Shown here piece by piece: positions 26,314 through 35,203 of a DNA stretch of 64,000 bases (position 1 is its first letter; every line of letters starts with the position of its first letter). A program made the translations under genes and the position numbers. This stretch comes from CAMCXT01 sp040403315. Its GTDB lineage: Bacteria; Bacteroidota; Bacteroidia; M30B66. The DNA is taken from assembly GCA_040403315.1 (NCBI GenBank), contig JBBAKX010000003.1, positions 307,493 through 371,492 on the forward strand, read 5' to 3'. The notes under the pieces were generated by a model that had not been told where the DNA came from, ran no database searches, and saw only the letters and a program-made list of their open reading frames with translations.

Positions 26314-27659
26314 AGAAGAATCATATAGCTAAAGTAAATGCCATTGCCCGATAATGATTTTGAAGATAAAAATCCTTCGTTATATATGGTGCCGAGCTGC
26401 AATCTATGTTGGATGTGTTTGTACTCTAAGCCAACATTGGTGTTAAAATTTCCAAATCCACCAACGGTAAAGCCCAAGTTCAAGTAAAGCGGTTTTTGTT
26501 TACTTAATCTGTAATTGCCTTTTAACGAATACTCCACACGCATGCCTGGAATTCTGCGGTAACGTGCACCTGCTGTAAGTAAGAGTCGACCAGCTATTGG
26601 ATCTACCAAATACCGAAGTTGAGCCAGAAGTTCAAAAGGCAACAATTTCATTTCAGAGGCTTTCTCTTCCGCCCCGCGCAAACGATTCAACAAACTATCG
26701 CCAACTACCAAGGTGGTATCGTCGTAATTCAGCACATCATAAAACTGCAATCCCGTGAAACGGAAACTCGTATCTCTTTTGAAATTATCGCTTTGCGCAT
26801 TCCATGTGATGAAGCCTAAATCTTTCACAGAAGCACTGAGCTTCCATCGGTATTGTTTGTCAAGGAACTTGTAGAATCCAAGATCCATTAAATAACCATT
26901 CGACGGACTTTCTCCCAATCGGTTTGAACTTCTCGTTGAGGTGAAATAGCTTCCGTTCCAAGCCAAATCCAACCATTGGCCTGATGGTTCGGTATACAAT
27001 GAACCTGAATTCAACTGAATGTCTGTGTGGTTCAAGCCTCGAGCAAATCCGAAATTGGTGAAAAAGCCAATTCTATCTTTCGCAAGGTGCTTTCTGTATC
27101 CCATTTTAAAATATTGGTAACCTATCGCGAACAGCTTGCTGTTATCAAAATTCGCTGTTCGATCGGCATAAGCAGCATTTCCACTGAAAACGGTACGTAA
27201 TAAATCTTCAGTGAATTCAGCACCATAAGCCAATTGGCGACCAGCACTTATTGTAATTGATTGCTGATTTTGCAACCAAGTGCTATCCGGATAAAAGTTT
27301 GCTTCAACACCAAAGTCTAACTCCAGACCAAATCTTCCCATACCATTTAAACGATCGTAAGCTTTCGATTTCAAATCGTTGTCGATAAACTTCGGGTTGA
27401 CAAATGCATTAGAAAACGCTGATGTAACTGAGTTGCTGTTCGAACTACCTTTTGCAAAAAGTTCCACATTGGCATTTCTGCTCGGAAGGAAATAGTCGAA
27501 TGGTATAAAGTAGACTAAACTAATTACATTGGGAAGTTGCTGTGAAATCATGAATTTGTTCCTGATTTTCACCGTATCGATGGCTTCATTTGATTGTGCC
27601 GTGGAGCTAGCGAAACTTCCGCCAAGCAACAGAAAACTAAAGATTACCTTTTTCATCAT
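26310..27659 (-). CDS. Putative outer-membrane beta-barrel protein
   Basis: 449 residues with a signal peptide (MMKKVIFSFLLLGGSFASSTAQ), then many alternating amphipathic strands rich in Tyr, Phe and Gly (YRKHLAKDRIGFFTNFGFARG, LYLNLGFTVGGFGNFNTNVGLEY). It ends in a hydrophobic strand (GIYFSYMILL), as outer-membrane barrels do. The overall form resembles Bacteroidota barrel families of the DUF5723 kind; I am not sure of the exact family. It overlaps the upstream lipoprotein gene and the downstream T9SS-protein gene by ATGA junctions, suggesting that the proteins are made in step and work together at the outer membrane. Confidence 0.65.
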   Translation of the reverse strand: MMKKVIFSFLLLGGSFASSTAQSNEAIDTVKIRNKFMISQQLPNVISLVYFIPFDYFLPSRNANVELFAKGSSNSNSVTSAFSNAFVNPKFIDNDLKSKAYDRLNGMGRFGLELDFGVEANFYPDSTWLQNQQSITISAGRQLAYGAEFTEDLLRTVFSGNAAYADRTANFDNSKLFAIGYQYFKMGYRKHLAKDRIGFFTNFGFARGLNHTDIQLNSGSLYTEPSGQWLDLAWNGSYFTSTRSSNRLGESPSNGYLMDLGFYKFLDKQYRWKLSASVKDLGFITWNAQSDNFKRDTSFRFTGLQFYDVLNYDDTTLVVGDSLLNRLRGAEEKASEMKLLPFELLAQLRYLVDPIAGRLLLTAGARYRRIPGMRVEYSLKGNYRLSKQKPLYLNLGFTVGGFGNFNTNVGLEYKHIQHRLQLGTIYNEGFLSSKSLSGNGIYFSYMILL

Positions 27660-29254
27660 TTTAGTTTTACTCTGTAAATGCCTCTTCCTGCCAATTGTAC
27701 TTTCACGAAATAATCTGCATACATCGGTAGCAAGGTATTTTCAGGTTGTGTATTCAATCTTACTCTTACAACTATATATTTCGTTTTTTCTAAAGCATTC
27801 AGTCTTGCAGGAGTGATCTTCGCTTGCAAGATGTGTTTCGAAGGTGAAATCACGCGTAAGTCTGCATCAACAGGTGCGGCAGGAATATTTTGGTCGATTA
27901 ATATGGTATCTAACAAAGCTTTGTTCTGATCTAGTAACCAAAATTCAGCCATCAAATCGAATGGAAAACCATTTTCAACAAAGAATTTCAAATCGGCATT
28001 TTGCACCGGACTATCAGTTGCGTTTTCCAAACCTGCTGTGCTGATGGTATCTTGAAAAACCAAGGCATTGGCTGCAAATTTCAAAGGCATCGTAAATGCA
28101 ATCTTTGCTCTGGCATTGCTCGAGCTGTAGATGAAATCATTACCAGAAGTGATGTTTCCTAAAGGATTTAGCTCCGCCTTTACTGAATATTGAAGCTGAT
28201 CAGGAAGCAATTCGAGCAGTTGAACGAGGTTCGAGTTGCTTGAATTGAACTGATAATTACGTACAACAGGTGTATATGGATTTCCGTTCTGCGACACATT
28301 GAGCGCTCTGCCCATCTGTTGCGTATTTCCAATTATTGGATGGTTCAATAAAACTTGGACATTGGTTGAGGTTCTAACACCTTTTAACTCTTCCACCAAG
28401 AAAGAAAAATCTGCACCAACTGAATTTTCAAGCTCCAAATCCACCACTGCATCTTCGAGGTTGAGGTTGCCTTCGAGGTTGCGCATAAATCCAAGGTCGG
28501 AACTCTCATTGGAATTGTCGAAAATCTGACGACCTAAATATCCTTTGGCAAAATAAGGTCTGAAGTCTTTGAAGGTATTCTTGAACTTAATTGCAGGAAC
28601 GTTTGCCAACACTGGGCTTCCATCGCCCGAAGGGTCAAGTTTTGCATCGAGAATCAGTTGAATTTCGTTACTTGAGTTGAGGTCAGGTCCACGGAGATCC
28701 AAAATATACCCAGCCAAACTAAAAGATCTTTGTTCAACGCTCGGGCTTGTTGTTGAGCCTGGTGCGAGAATTTGATTGCTTAAACTGAAAGGGACTGCCG
28801 AAAACAGGGCTGATGGGATTGAGTATCCATATAAAATTGGATCATCGAGCGATGACGTAATTTCTGATTCTAAGCTACCAGATTCCAATATTGCATGAGT
28901 AAGTTGAAGGTCACCATAATTGAAACGAATCAATTGATTGATATCAAACACTTCAAAACCGCTTGGAAGGTTAAAGTCGATTGGTAAACTAAAAGAATTT
29001 TCGATGGTCGTGTCTGGAATCGACAAGATAGAATCGGATGGAATCAAGCTTAAAATTGATTCATAACGAAGTACCAATGGATCACCCGGATTGCTGATTA
29101 TCAGAGAATCAGCAATGATGTCTTCAATCGTTAGTTTAGTTTCAGCTAATGGTCCGAGCAACTCTGTATCCCAACTTGTGGATTCTTCATTGCTGCAGGA
29201 TGAAACGAAAAACAAAATGATAAACGACGAAAAGAAACTGTAAAATATTTTCAT
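27656..29254 (-). CDS. Large lipoprotein of unknown function
   Basis: 532 residues with a lipoprotein signal peptide (MKIFYSFFSSFIILFFVSSCSN, lipidated Cys20). The body is beta-rich and acidic, with several segments like WDTELLGPLAETKLTIEDI and LELENSVGADFSFLVEEL, and a C-terminal part (YADYFVKVQLAGRGIYRVKL). I do not recognise a characterised domain. I chose ATG at 29254; in-frame starts further upstream lack a signal peptide. It is the first gene of a four-gene ATGA-coupled operon with an outer-membrane barrel, a T9SS protein and an FkbM methyltransferase, and is probably anchored in the outer membrane. Confidence 0.75.
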   Translation of the reverse strand: MKIFYSFFSSFIILFFVSSCSNEESTSWDTELLGPLAETKLTIEDIIADSLIISNPGDPLVLRYESILSLIPSDSILSIPDTTIENSFSLPIDFNLPSGFEVFDINQLIRFNYGDLQLTHAILESGSLESEITSSLDDPILYGYSIPSALFSAVPFSLSNQILAPGSTTSPSVEQRSFSLAGYILDLRGPDLNSSNEIQLILDAKLDPSGDGSPVLANVPAIKFKNTFKDFRPYFAKGYLGRQIFDNSNESSDLGFMRNLEGNLNLEDAVVDLELENSVGADFSFLVEELKGVRTSTNVQVLLNHPIIGNTQQMGRALNVSQNGNPYTPVVRNYQFNSSNSNLVQLLELLPDQLQYSVKAELNPLGNITSGNDFIYSSSNARAKIAFTMPLKFAANALVFQDTISTAGLENATDSPVQNADLKFFVENGFPFDLMAEFWLLDQNKALLDTILIDQNIPAAPVDADLRVISPSKHILQAKITPARLNALEKTKYIVVRVRLNTQPENTLLPMYADYFVKVQLAGRGIYRVKLK

Positions 29255-29291
29255 GCTTTGCGAAAATAGCAATTCGTTTCGAGCCATCCAT

Positions 29292-29331
29292 GATAAAACA
29301 AAGAAGGCCACTCAATTTGAGCAGCCTTCTT
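29292..29331 (-). terminator. Rho-independent terminator after the 29352-30206 lipoprotein gene
   Basis: Perfect 8-bp stem AAGAAGGC/GCCTTCTT (29301-29308 with 29324-29331) and a 15-base loop, then TTTGTTTT-type sequence on the minus strand. It separates the lipoprotein gene at 29352-30206 from the downstream coupled operon. Confidence 0.75.
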
Positions 29332-29351
29332 CAAAAAAAACTGAATGGTTA

Positions 29352-30206
29352 TCAGTTCATTGTGATAGTATATGTATTTCCGTTGATGGTTACTTCGAAT
29401 GTATCGTCACATTCTCCATTGCCATAATTGATTACTCGAACCGGACGTGCAGGTGGTGTTACTGTTTTGGTTCCACTTACAATTTCTCTGCATACGCGTT
29501 TGTGCACCAGCGGTGTGTTTATTACGCAAGTCCAACTTCCACCTGATGCATTGGTTCCATTTGAGCTTCCTGTTACACTTATTTCATCGTCGGCAAACAA
29601 GAGCGGTGTATCGAAACCTGCAATCCAAGTTCTAATTCTAGAAGCCGACCAGGTGATTGTTCCACCATTGTTAGCAAGAGCTACAGAGCCATTTACCTGC
29701 ACTGTGAATGTTGGTTGTCCGCTAGAATTGTTTCCAGTATTGGTTACAACCCGACTGCCACTTACGCCATTTCCATTAACGAAATAGTTCTGAGGCGTTA
29801 TTGTAACAACGGTTCCTTGATCAAAATAACGACCTGTGGAGCTGATAATAATTTTCCCGCTTCTAGATCTTCCATCATTTCCGATGCAACCAGTTCCGAA
29901 ATCTACAATCATTGTGTCGGGATTGCTCGCTGAAACGGAAGAAGAGGTATCAATTGTAATTACTGCACAAGAACTGAGCAACGTACCTTGGTCTTCGGTA
30001 ACTTTAAAACCAGAGGCATTTCCTGTTTTGGCAACTTGATCAGAAATATCATTAATCTCTGTGTAATATTGCTCTACAGTACTTTCGTTTTTGGCGCTAT
30101 TTGTATCAGAATCTACGTCATCCTTTTTATTGCATGACGCAATCAATAGTGGTAAGGCGAAGGCCGCAAAGATTCCGGCGATTGCATTTTTTCCATTTTT
30201 TTTCAT
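29352..30206 (-). CDS. Lipoprotein of unknown function
   Basis: 284 residues. The signal peptide ends in the lipobox LIASC (Cys25), followed by a low-complexity acidic linker (NKKDDVDSDTNSAKNES). The rest is beta-rich and full of Ser, Thr, Gly and Asn, with three pairs of Cys (SSCAV...GTGC, TCVI...RVCRE, GECDD) that could form disulfides. Short strands such as GKIIISSTGRYFDQGTVVTIT repeat with similar spacing. I recognise no catalytic domain. It is flanked by a terminator downstream and a 63-base gap upstream, so it is probably transcribed alone. Confidence 0.7.
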   Translation of the reverse strand: MKKNGKNAIAGIFAAFALPLLIASCNKKDDVDSDTNSAKNESTVEQYYTEINDISDQVAKTGNASGFKVTEDQGTLLSSCAVITIDTSSSVSASNPDTMIVDFGTGCIGNDGRSRSGKIIISSTGRYFDQGTVVTITPQNYFVNGNGVSGSRVVTNTGNNSSGQPTFTVQVNGSVALANNGGTITWSASRIRTWIAGFDTPLLFADDEISVTGSSNGTNASGGSWTCVINTPLVHKRVCREIVSGTKTVTPPARPVRVINYGNGECDDTFEVTINGNTYTITMN

Positions 30207-30269
30207 AGTGTATCAGTTTTATGAAGGGTTGACTACTGCGAATTTGCATGGTTTAATATGCCAACAATT

Positions 30270-30977
30270 TTATCCTATAGCAAATACTGCAGGTAATTTA
30301 TGTAATTCAGGAATATCTTTTTGCCAGTTTCGCGCACTCATAGTTTTAATATAGCCATCGGGCAATGTAATGTTAACACCTAAACAGATTGGTGTTTCTG
30401 GAAGGCATACTTTCAAAATATCAGCAAACAATCCGTTATTGCGGTAAGGCGTTTCAATAAAGATTTGGGTATAGCCTGTTGTTTTAGCTAGATTTTCCAA
30501 TTCTCGAATTCGCTTGGTGCGCTGAACACTATCAACTGGCAAATATCCATGAAAAGTGAATTGCTGGCCATTAAAGCCTGATGCCATTAAGGTCATAACA
30601 ATTGCCGATGGACCAGGAATAGCAACAACTGGAATTTTTTTTTTCTGCGCTCCGCGGACAAGGCTCGAGCCTGGATCTGCAATGCCCGGACAACCAGCTT
30701 CGGAAAGAATGGCTGCATCTTTTCCTTCAAGTAGATACTTGAGCATCGTTTCAATTTCGGCAGAAGGGGTGTCTTTATCCAAGCGAAGCATGACAAGCTT
30801 GTCGAAATCTCCATTAAATCCAGCTTTACGCAAGAATCTGCGGGCAGAACGTTCGTTCTCGGTAAACCAAACTGTGATTTCGTCGAATAAAGATAGTTCT
30901 TTTTGACAAAGCCATTCGTTGCCAGCCTCATCGGCGAGCAGGGTAGGAAGGAGGAAGAGGGTTCCTGGAGAATTCAA
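30270..30977 (-). CDS. RsmI-like tetrapyrrole-methylase-family SAM methyltransferase
   Basis: 235 residues of the TP-methylase fold related to 16S rRNA 2'-O-ribose C1402 methyltransferase RsmI. It has LFLLPTLLAD, GKDAAILSEAGCPGIADPG, PVVAIPGPSAIVMTLMASG and IFIETPYRNN. It lacks the longer C-terminal region of E. coli RsmI and is a distinct short Bacteroidota form, so rRNA methylation is likely but not certain. The only good start is TTG at 30977, directly after the TAA of the phosphatase gene (30978); the next ATG would remove the N-terminal strand. It is co-transcribed with the phosphatase, downstream of dnaA. Confidence 0.82.
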   Translation of the reverse strand: MNSPGTLFLLPTLLADEAGNEWLCQKELSLFDEITVWFTENERSARRFLRKAGFNGDFDKLVMLRLDKDTPSAEIETMLKYLLEGKDAAILSEAGCPGIADPGSSLVRGAQKKKIPVVAIPGPSAIVMTLMASGFNGQQFTFHGYLPVDSVQRTKRIRELENLAKTTGYTQIFIETPYRNNGLFADILKVCLPETPICLGVNITLPDGYIKTMSARNWQKDIPELHKLPAVFAIG

Positions 30978-31439
30978 TTAAATGCGACTAAGGATTATTG
31001 TTGAAGCCTGATCCAGCATAGTATAAACTTCTTCAAATCCTTCAATTCCGCCATAGTATGGATCTGGCACTGATTGATTTTTGTTAGGATTGGCTTCATT
31101 CATAATCAGAATGACTTTCTTCTTGTCTTCTTCATTGCGCGCAAGGTTGAGCACATTGATAAGGTTTGAAGTATCCATCACATAAATGAAATCGAAATTA
31201 TCGAAATCATCTATTGTGAATTGACGAGCCGACAATCCTGAAATGTCGATACCGTTTTTCTTTAAAGTTCTTACAGCCCTAAAGTCTGGCGCCGAACCTG
31301 CATGGTAGCCTGAAGTTCCTGCCGAATCGACAATAACTTTCAAGCCAGCTCTCTCGATGTGGCTGCGAAGAATACCTTCTGCCATTGGAGATCTGCAAAT
31401 ATTCCCGAGACATACCATGAGAATTTTAATAACAGACAA
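30978..31439 (-). CDS. Low-molecular-weight protein-tyrosine phosphatase
   Basis: Cysteine phosphatase of 153 residues with the active-site loop CLGNICRS (Cys10, Arg16) and the general-acid segment VPDPYYGG (Asp in DPYYG). It could reverse phosphorylation by the BY-kinase encoded at 11.1-13.5 kb, or act on small molecules; this is inference. TTG at 31439 is the likely start: it supplies the first beta strand (SVIKILMVCLG), whereas the ATG at 31418 would begin inside it. It lies 22 bases downstream of dnaA. Confidence 0.88.
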   Translation of the reverse strand: MSVIKILMVCLGNICRSPMAEGILRSHIERAGLKVIVDSAGTSGYHAGSAPDFRAVRTLKKNGIDISGLSARQFTIDDFDNFDFIYVMDTSNLINVLNLARNEEDKKKVILIMNEANPNKNQSVPDPYYGGIEGFEEVYTMLDQASTIILSRI

Positions 31440-31461
31440 TTATAGACCCTCTCTTTTTCTT

Positions 31462-32889
31462 TTACTGATTACCAATTTTTTTTTCAATCTCATCGATATA
31501 CACACGGAATTTTTTATCCGTCTCGATAAGATTGTTTACTGTACGGCAAGCATGCAAAACAGTTGCATGATCTTTTCCGCCACATTGAAGTCCTATACTA
31601 GCAAGTGATGATTTTGTCATGCTTTTGGCGAAGAACATTGCGATTTGACGAGCCTGAACAACTTCGCGCTTGCGGGTTTTAGATTTCAACAGTTCCAATG
31701 GAAGGTTGAAGTAATCGGATACAATTTTCTGGATGAAATCGATAGAAATTTCGCGGGTTGTATTCTTCACGAACTTGTCGATCATTTGACGGGCAAGTTC
31801 GAGTGTAATGGCTTTGCGGTTCAAAGTAGATTGTGCTACCAATGAAATTAGTGCGCCTTCGAGTTCACGAACGTTTGTTGTGATATTGTATGCGAGATAC
31901 TCAATTACTTCCTTCGGCATATCGATACCGTCAGCGTAGATTTTCTTCTCGAGAATTGCAATTCTGGTTTCCAAATTTGGCACCTGCATATCGGCAGAAA
32001 GACCCCATTTGAAACGTGATAAAAGTCTTTGTTCTAATCCGATCAACTCAATTGGAGATTTGTCGGAAGTTAAAACCAACTGCTTGCCTGTTTGGTGCAG
32101 GTGATTAAAAATTTGGAAGAAGATGTCTTGTGTTTTTTCTTTTCCAGCGAAGAACTGTACATCATCGATGATGAGTACGTCGATCATTTGGTAAAAGTGA
32201 ATGAAATCGTTGTGAGAATTGTTCTTCACCGAATCCACAAACTGGTGGCAAAACTTCTCCGACTGCACATAAAGCACGGTCTTATTCGGGAAGTTTCTTT
32301 TGATTTCAAGTCCTATTGCATTAGCCAAATGGGTTTTTCCTAAACCAACACCACCATAAATAAGAAGTGGATTAAAGGCTGTGCCACCGGGCTTGTTCGC
32401 TACTGCAAATCCTGCAGAACGTGCCAAACGGTTGCAATCTCCTTCAACCAAGTTATCGAAAGAATAGTTTGGATTGAGCTGAGATTCAACATTCAATTTC
32501 TTGAGCCCTGGCAGAATAAATGGGTTCTTGATAGAATTGTTGTTCAGATCGATCGGCATCGAAACTGGAGAATTTTTGGTTCTTGCATTAACTGCAGGAA
32601 TGTTGATCGTATATGGATTTGAGTTTCGGTAATTATTTTCCATGATAATAGAATACTCCAACCGACCATCAGGTCCTAACTCTTTATTGATCGTCTTTTT
32701 TATGAGATCAATGTAATGCTCCTCTAACCATTCGTAAAAAAACTGACTAGGTACTTGTATCGTTAATATACTACCGTTGAGTTTGACAGGTTTGATGGGC
32801 TCGAACCAGGTTTTAAAACTTTGCTGGTTAACGTTGTCCCTGATAACATCAAGACAGTTCTGCCATACTTTCTCAAAAGTTTTCTCCAT
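31462..32889 (-). CDS. dnaA: Chromosomal replication initiator protein DnaA
   Basis: AAA+ initiator of 475 residues that binds DnaA boxes and opens the origin. Domain I (1-90) has the WQNCLDVIRD helix; a linker follows. Domain III has Walker A YGGVGLGKTHLANAI (about 178-192), Walker B VLIIDDVQFFAGK and the sensor region LTSDKSPIEL. Domain IV ends with the DnaA signature GGKDHATVLHACRTV for box binding. All motifs are intact. The ATG at 32889 is clear. The phosphatase and RsmI-like genes follow closely. The 116-base upstream gap shows no convincing DnaA boxes, so oriC is not obviously here. Confidence 0.97.
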   Translation of the reverse strand: MEKTFEKVWQNCLDVIRDNVNQQSFKTWFEPIKPVKLNGSILTIQVPSQFFYEWLEEHYIDLIKKTINKELGPDGRLEYSIIMENNYRNSNPYTINIPAVNARTKNSPVSMPIDLNNNSIKNPFILPGLKKLNVESQLNPNYSFDNLVEGDCNRLARSAGFAVANKPGGTAFNPLLIYGGVGLGKTHLANAIGLEIKRNFPNKTVLYVQSEKFCHQFVDSVKNNSHNDFIHFYQMIDVLIIDDVQFFAGKEKTQDIFFQIFNHLHQTGKQLVLTSDKSPIELIGLEQRLLSRFKWGLSADMQVPNLETRIAILEKKIYADGIDMPKEVIEYLAYNITTNVRELEGALISLVAQSTLNRKAITLELARQMIDKFVKNTTREISIDFIQKIVSDYFNLPLELLKSKTRKREVVQARQIAMFFAKSMTKSSLASIGLQCGGKDHATVLHACRTVNNLIETDKKFRVYIDEIEKKIGNQ

Positions 32890-33005
32890 TCCTTACTAAG
32901 TGTTAATGTGTTGAGATTTAGGTGGTAACCCTGTGTTGACCGTCTTTCTAAGTCTTCAGGTTGTTACATCCGACAAATATTTAGTAAAAATTCAGTAAAA
33001 AAAAA

Positions 33006-33953
33006 TTAAATCGCTATTGACTTTTTAAAAACTTCAATTTGGGAAGTTGGACTGTCTTTAGTGTTGTTTATGCTACTAAAGTGGTAGTTTATTCGGCCTA
33101 ATCTTAATCCTGCCCATCCTACTTGGTTGATGGTCACCAATCTGCCTTCCAAATTCGCTACTTGTTCAGGTTTTTCAAGGAAAGTATGGGTATGGCCACC
33201 TATAGTTAAGTCGATATGTCTTGTCTGTGAGGCCAATACACGGTCCGAAACCTTACCATCCAAATATTCATAACCGAGATGGGATAAACACACAATAAGG
33301 TCGCATTTCTCGACTTTTTTAAGTCTTCTCGCTTCACTGTCAGCCAATTCAATAGGATGGTTGTATTTAATACCAAGTATATTTTCAGCTGGCAACAAAG
33401 GTTTCAAATCAATCCCAACGCCCACGATGCCAATTCGTAAGCCTGATTTTTTAATCACGACCGACTTATGAACAATTTTCTCCAATCCGGTGCTTCCGAA
33501 ATCGTAATTACAGTTTACAAATGGAAATTTCGCCAATCCGATCAATTTTTTCAATCCATCGATTCCATTGTCGAAGTCGTGATTGCCCAAAGTAGCACAA
33601 TCGTAACCCATTTCATTCATGATTCGAATTTCAGGAACACCAGCGTAGAAATTAAAGTAAGGTGTACCTTGAACGATATCGCCCGCATCTAGCAGCAATA
33701 CCTCGCCCGATTCTTTTCGAATGTCGTTAAGTAGAGCAGCACGACGGGCAGCACCTCCTAAGCCTGGAAATTTAGGATCATTGCTCGGAAACGGGTCGAT
33801 TCTGCTATGCCAATCGTTGGTGTGGAGCACGCTTAAACGCTTTTCTTTTTTGAAGGATGTTCCTAAAACATTCACCGGAACGAATGCCAGTCCTAGAAGT
33901 GGCAAACCCGCTTTAAGGAAATCACGGCGCTGCAACTTTCTGGATTCTTCCAT
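33006..33953 (-). CDS. 5'-nucleotidase N-terminal metallophosphatase subunit with Tat-like signal
   Basis: 315-residue calcineurin-like phosphoesterase matching the N-terminal half of UshA-type 5'-nucleotidases. It starts with a twin-arginine-like signal (KLQRRDFLKAGLPLLGLAFV). The metal-binding motifs are all present in order: HTNDWHSRI, LDAGDIVQGT, TLGNHDFDNG, CLSHLGYEY and GGHTHTF. It lacks the C-terminal substrate-binding domain, which is encoded separately just upstream (33922-34692). The two genes overlap by 32 bases and should be co-transcribed. I chose ATG at 33953, because it opens directly into the RR signal; longer in-frame starts add an unrelated basic stretch. Confidence 0.88.
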   Translation of the reverse strand: MEESRKLQRRDFLKAGLPLLGLAFVPVNVLGTSFKKEKRLSVLHTNDWHSRIDPFPSNDPKFPGLGGAARRAALLNDIRKESGEVLLLDAGDIVQGTPYFNFYAGVPEIRIMNEMGYDCATLGNHDFDNGIDGLKKLIGLAKFPFVNCNYDFGSTGLEKIVHKSVVIKKSGLRIGIVGVGIDLKPLLPAENILGIKYNHPIELADSEARRLKKVEKCDLIVCLSHLGYEYLDGKVSDRVLASQTRHIDLTIGGHTHTFLEKPEQVANLEGRLVTINQVGWAGLRLGRINYHFSSINNTKDSPTSQIEVFKKSIAI

Positions 33954-34692
33954 CTTTTTTAGGGTTAAGTGTTTTGCCTTCTTGGTGGATGCGTTTGAGT
34001 GCATCCAAAATACCGTCACGTACTTTTAAGCCACCGTCAATCACTTCTAAGGATGATTCAAACTTCAATAGGTACGAATCTCCGCCTTGCACAAGGTAAT
34101 CAGAAGTAAGCACATTGTACAGTTTCTTTTTGCGATCAGGGTCTTTATCCACCGCCCAAGTTTTCAATTTTCCGTTTTCTATTTCCATCCGAACACCTGA
34201 AATTGGCGATCCGCCTTTGGTCGCAATAATTTTCAGCATTTGTTCCACTTGGCTCGCGTTCATCTGGATGATCTGAAGTTTGTTTTCGAAAGGCATCAAC
34301 TCGAAAACCATCGATCGTGATATCGCGCCTTTGGGCCATTCGACCCTCAAACCTCCATGATTCAAGAAACAAATATCAATAGCTGTATTGGTTTGTAGGC
34401 TCATTTCATTTCGAAGAATATCGGTGATTAAACTTCCTAAACTGCCTTCGGGTAATTCTTTGGTGGCATTTGCATCGCTGTAGCAGAGTGTTTCGGCCAT
34501 GCTTTTTTGAAGCGGCTCTCGGTATGGAGCTATGATAGCTTCAATGCGAGCATCTTCATAGATAAGTTTTCCTTTGCCCACTTCGTAAGGCAATTGTGCT
34601 TCAGAATGGCTTGATGTATACCTGCTGCACGCCGAAAGCGCCATCAACAAGTACAGGTGAATAAACCATTTAAAAAAATGTTTCGTTGGCAT
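33922..34692 (-). CDS. 5'-nucleotidase C-terminal domain lipoprotein
   Basis: 256 residues corresponding to the C-terminal, substrate-specificity domain of UshA-type nucleotidases. It has a lipobox (LMALSAC, Cys22). Domain signatures are ICFLNHGGLRVEWPKGAIS, MVFELMPFENKLQIIQM and VLTSDYLVQGGDSY. It carries no metallophosphatase motifs and is presumably useless alone; the missing half is the next gene, whose start lies inside its 3' end. In transcription order the C-domain comes first, the reverse of the fused enzyme. The ATG at 34692 is clear. Confidence 0.87.
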   Translation of the reverse strand: MPTKHFFKWFIHLYLLMALSACSRYTSSHSEAQLPYEVGKGKLIYEDARIEAIIAPYREPLQKSMAETLCYSDANATKELPEGSLGSLITDILRNEMSLQTNTAIDICFLNHGGLRVEWPKGAISRSMVFELMPFENKLQIIQMNASQVEQMLKIIATKGGSPISGVRMEIENGKLKTWAVDKDPDRKKKLYNVLTSDYLVQGGDSYLLKFESSLEVIDGGLKVRDGILDALKRIHQEGKTLNPKKDGRIQKVAAP

Positions 34693-34764
34693 GCAGGAGT
34701 TCGATTTTATCAGGCAAATTTATCCTGTCGGAATGATGAAATTTCGAATATCATCAAATTTAAT

Positions 34765-35181
34765 ATGTTTCAACACGAAACCAACGTTAGGGTAAGATAT
34801 TCCGAAACCGATCAAATGGGATTTGTGTATTACGGTCATTATGCTGCGTACTTTGAAGTGGCTCGTGTAGAAGCGCTAAGAAGTATTGGTTGTCCTTACA
34901 AATCGCTTGAAGAAGCAGGAATTCTCATGCCTGTTACTGCTTTTTCTATTCAATACTTAAAGTCTGCTAAATATGATGATTTCTTAAAAATTGTAACAAC
35001 AATTGAAGACTTTCCAATGAGTCGCATTCATTTTAATTACAAAACATTCAACGAATCGGGCGAACAACTCAATACTGCAAGCACCGAACTTGTTTTTTTA
35101 TCTGCCTCTCAAATGCGCCCTGGCAGGGTTCCTGAATTTCTCCGCTCAGCTTTGCAACCTTATTTCAAAACTGGCATATAA
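34765..35181 (+). CDS. Acyl-CoA thioesterase (4HBT/YbgC-like hotdog)
   Basis: 138-residue hotdog-fold thioesterase that hydrolyses acyl-CoA. It has the 4-hydroxybenzoyl-CoA thioesterase/YbgC active-site segment VRYSETDQMGFVYYGHYAAYFEVARVE with catalytic Asp16, followed by a hydrophobic helix and the RIHFNYKTFNESG strand. The ATG at 34765 gives the usual family length; an ATG at 34657 would add 36 residues overlapping the divergent nucleotidase start. The DUF4294 gene starts 22 bases downstream on the same strand, so the two may be co-transcribed. The acyl substrate is unknown. Confidence 0.9.
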   Translation: MFQHETNVRVRYSETDQMGFVYYGHYAAYFEVARVEALRSIGCPYKSLEEAGILMPVTAFSIQYLKSAKYDDFLKIVTTIEDFPMSRIHFNYKTFNESGEQLNTASTELVFLSASQMRPGRVPEFLRSALQPYFKTGI

Positions 35182-35203
35182 ATTGGCACGCGGCATTTTA
35201 ACT

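Noticed and set aside
32890..33005. oriC next to dnaA
   Set aside because: Upstream of dnaA there are AT-rich runs but no clear TTATCCACA-type boxes or repeats. The position alone is not enough.
34657..34764. ATG at 34657 as thioesterase start
   Set aside because: It would add 36 residues not typical of hotdog thioesterases and overlap the divergent lipoprotein start.
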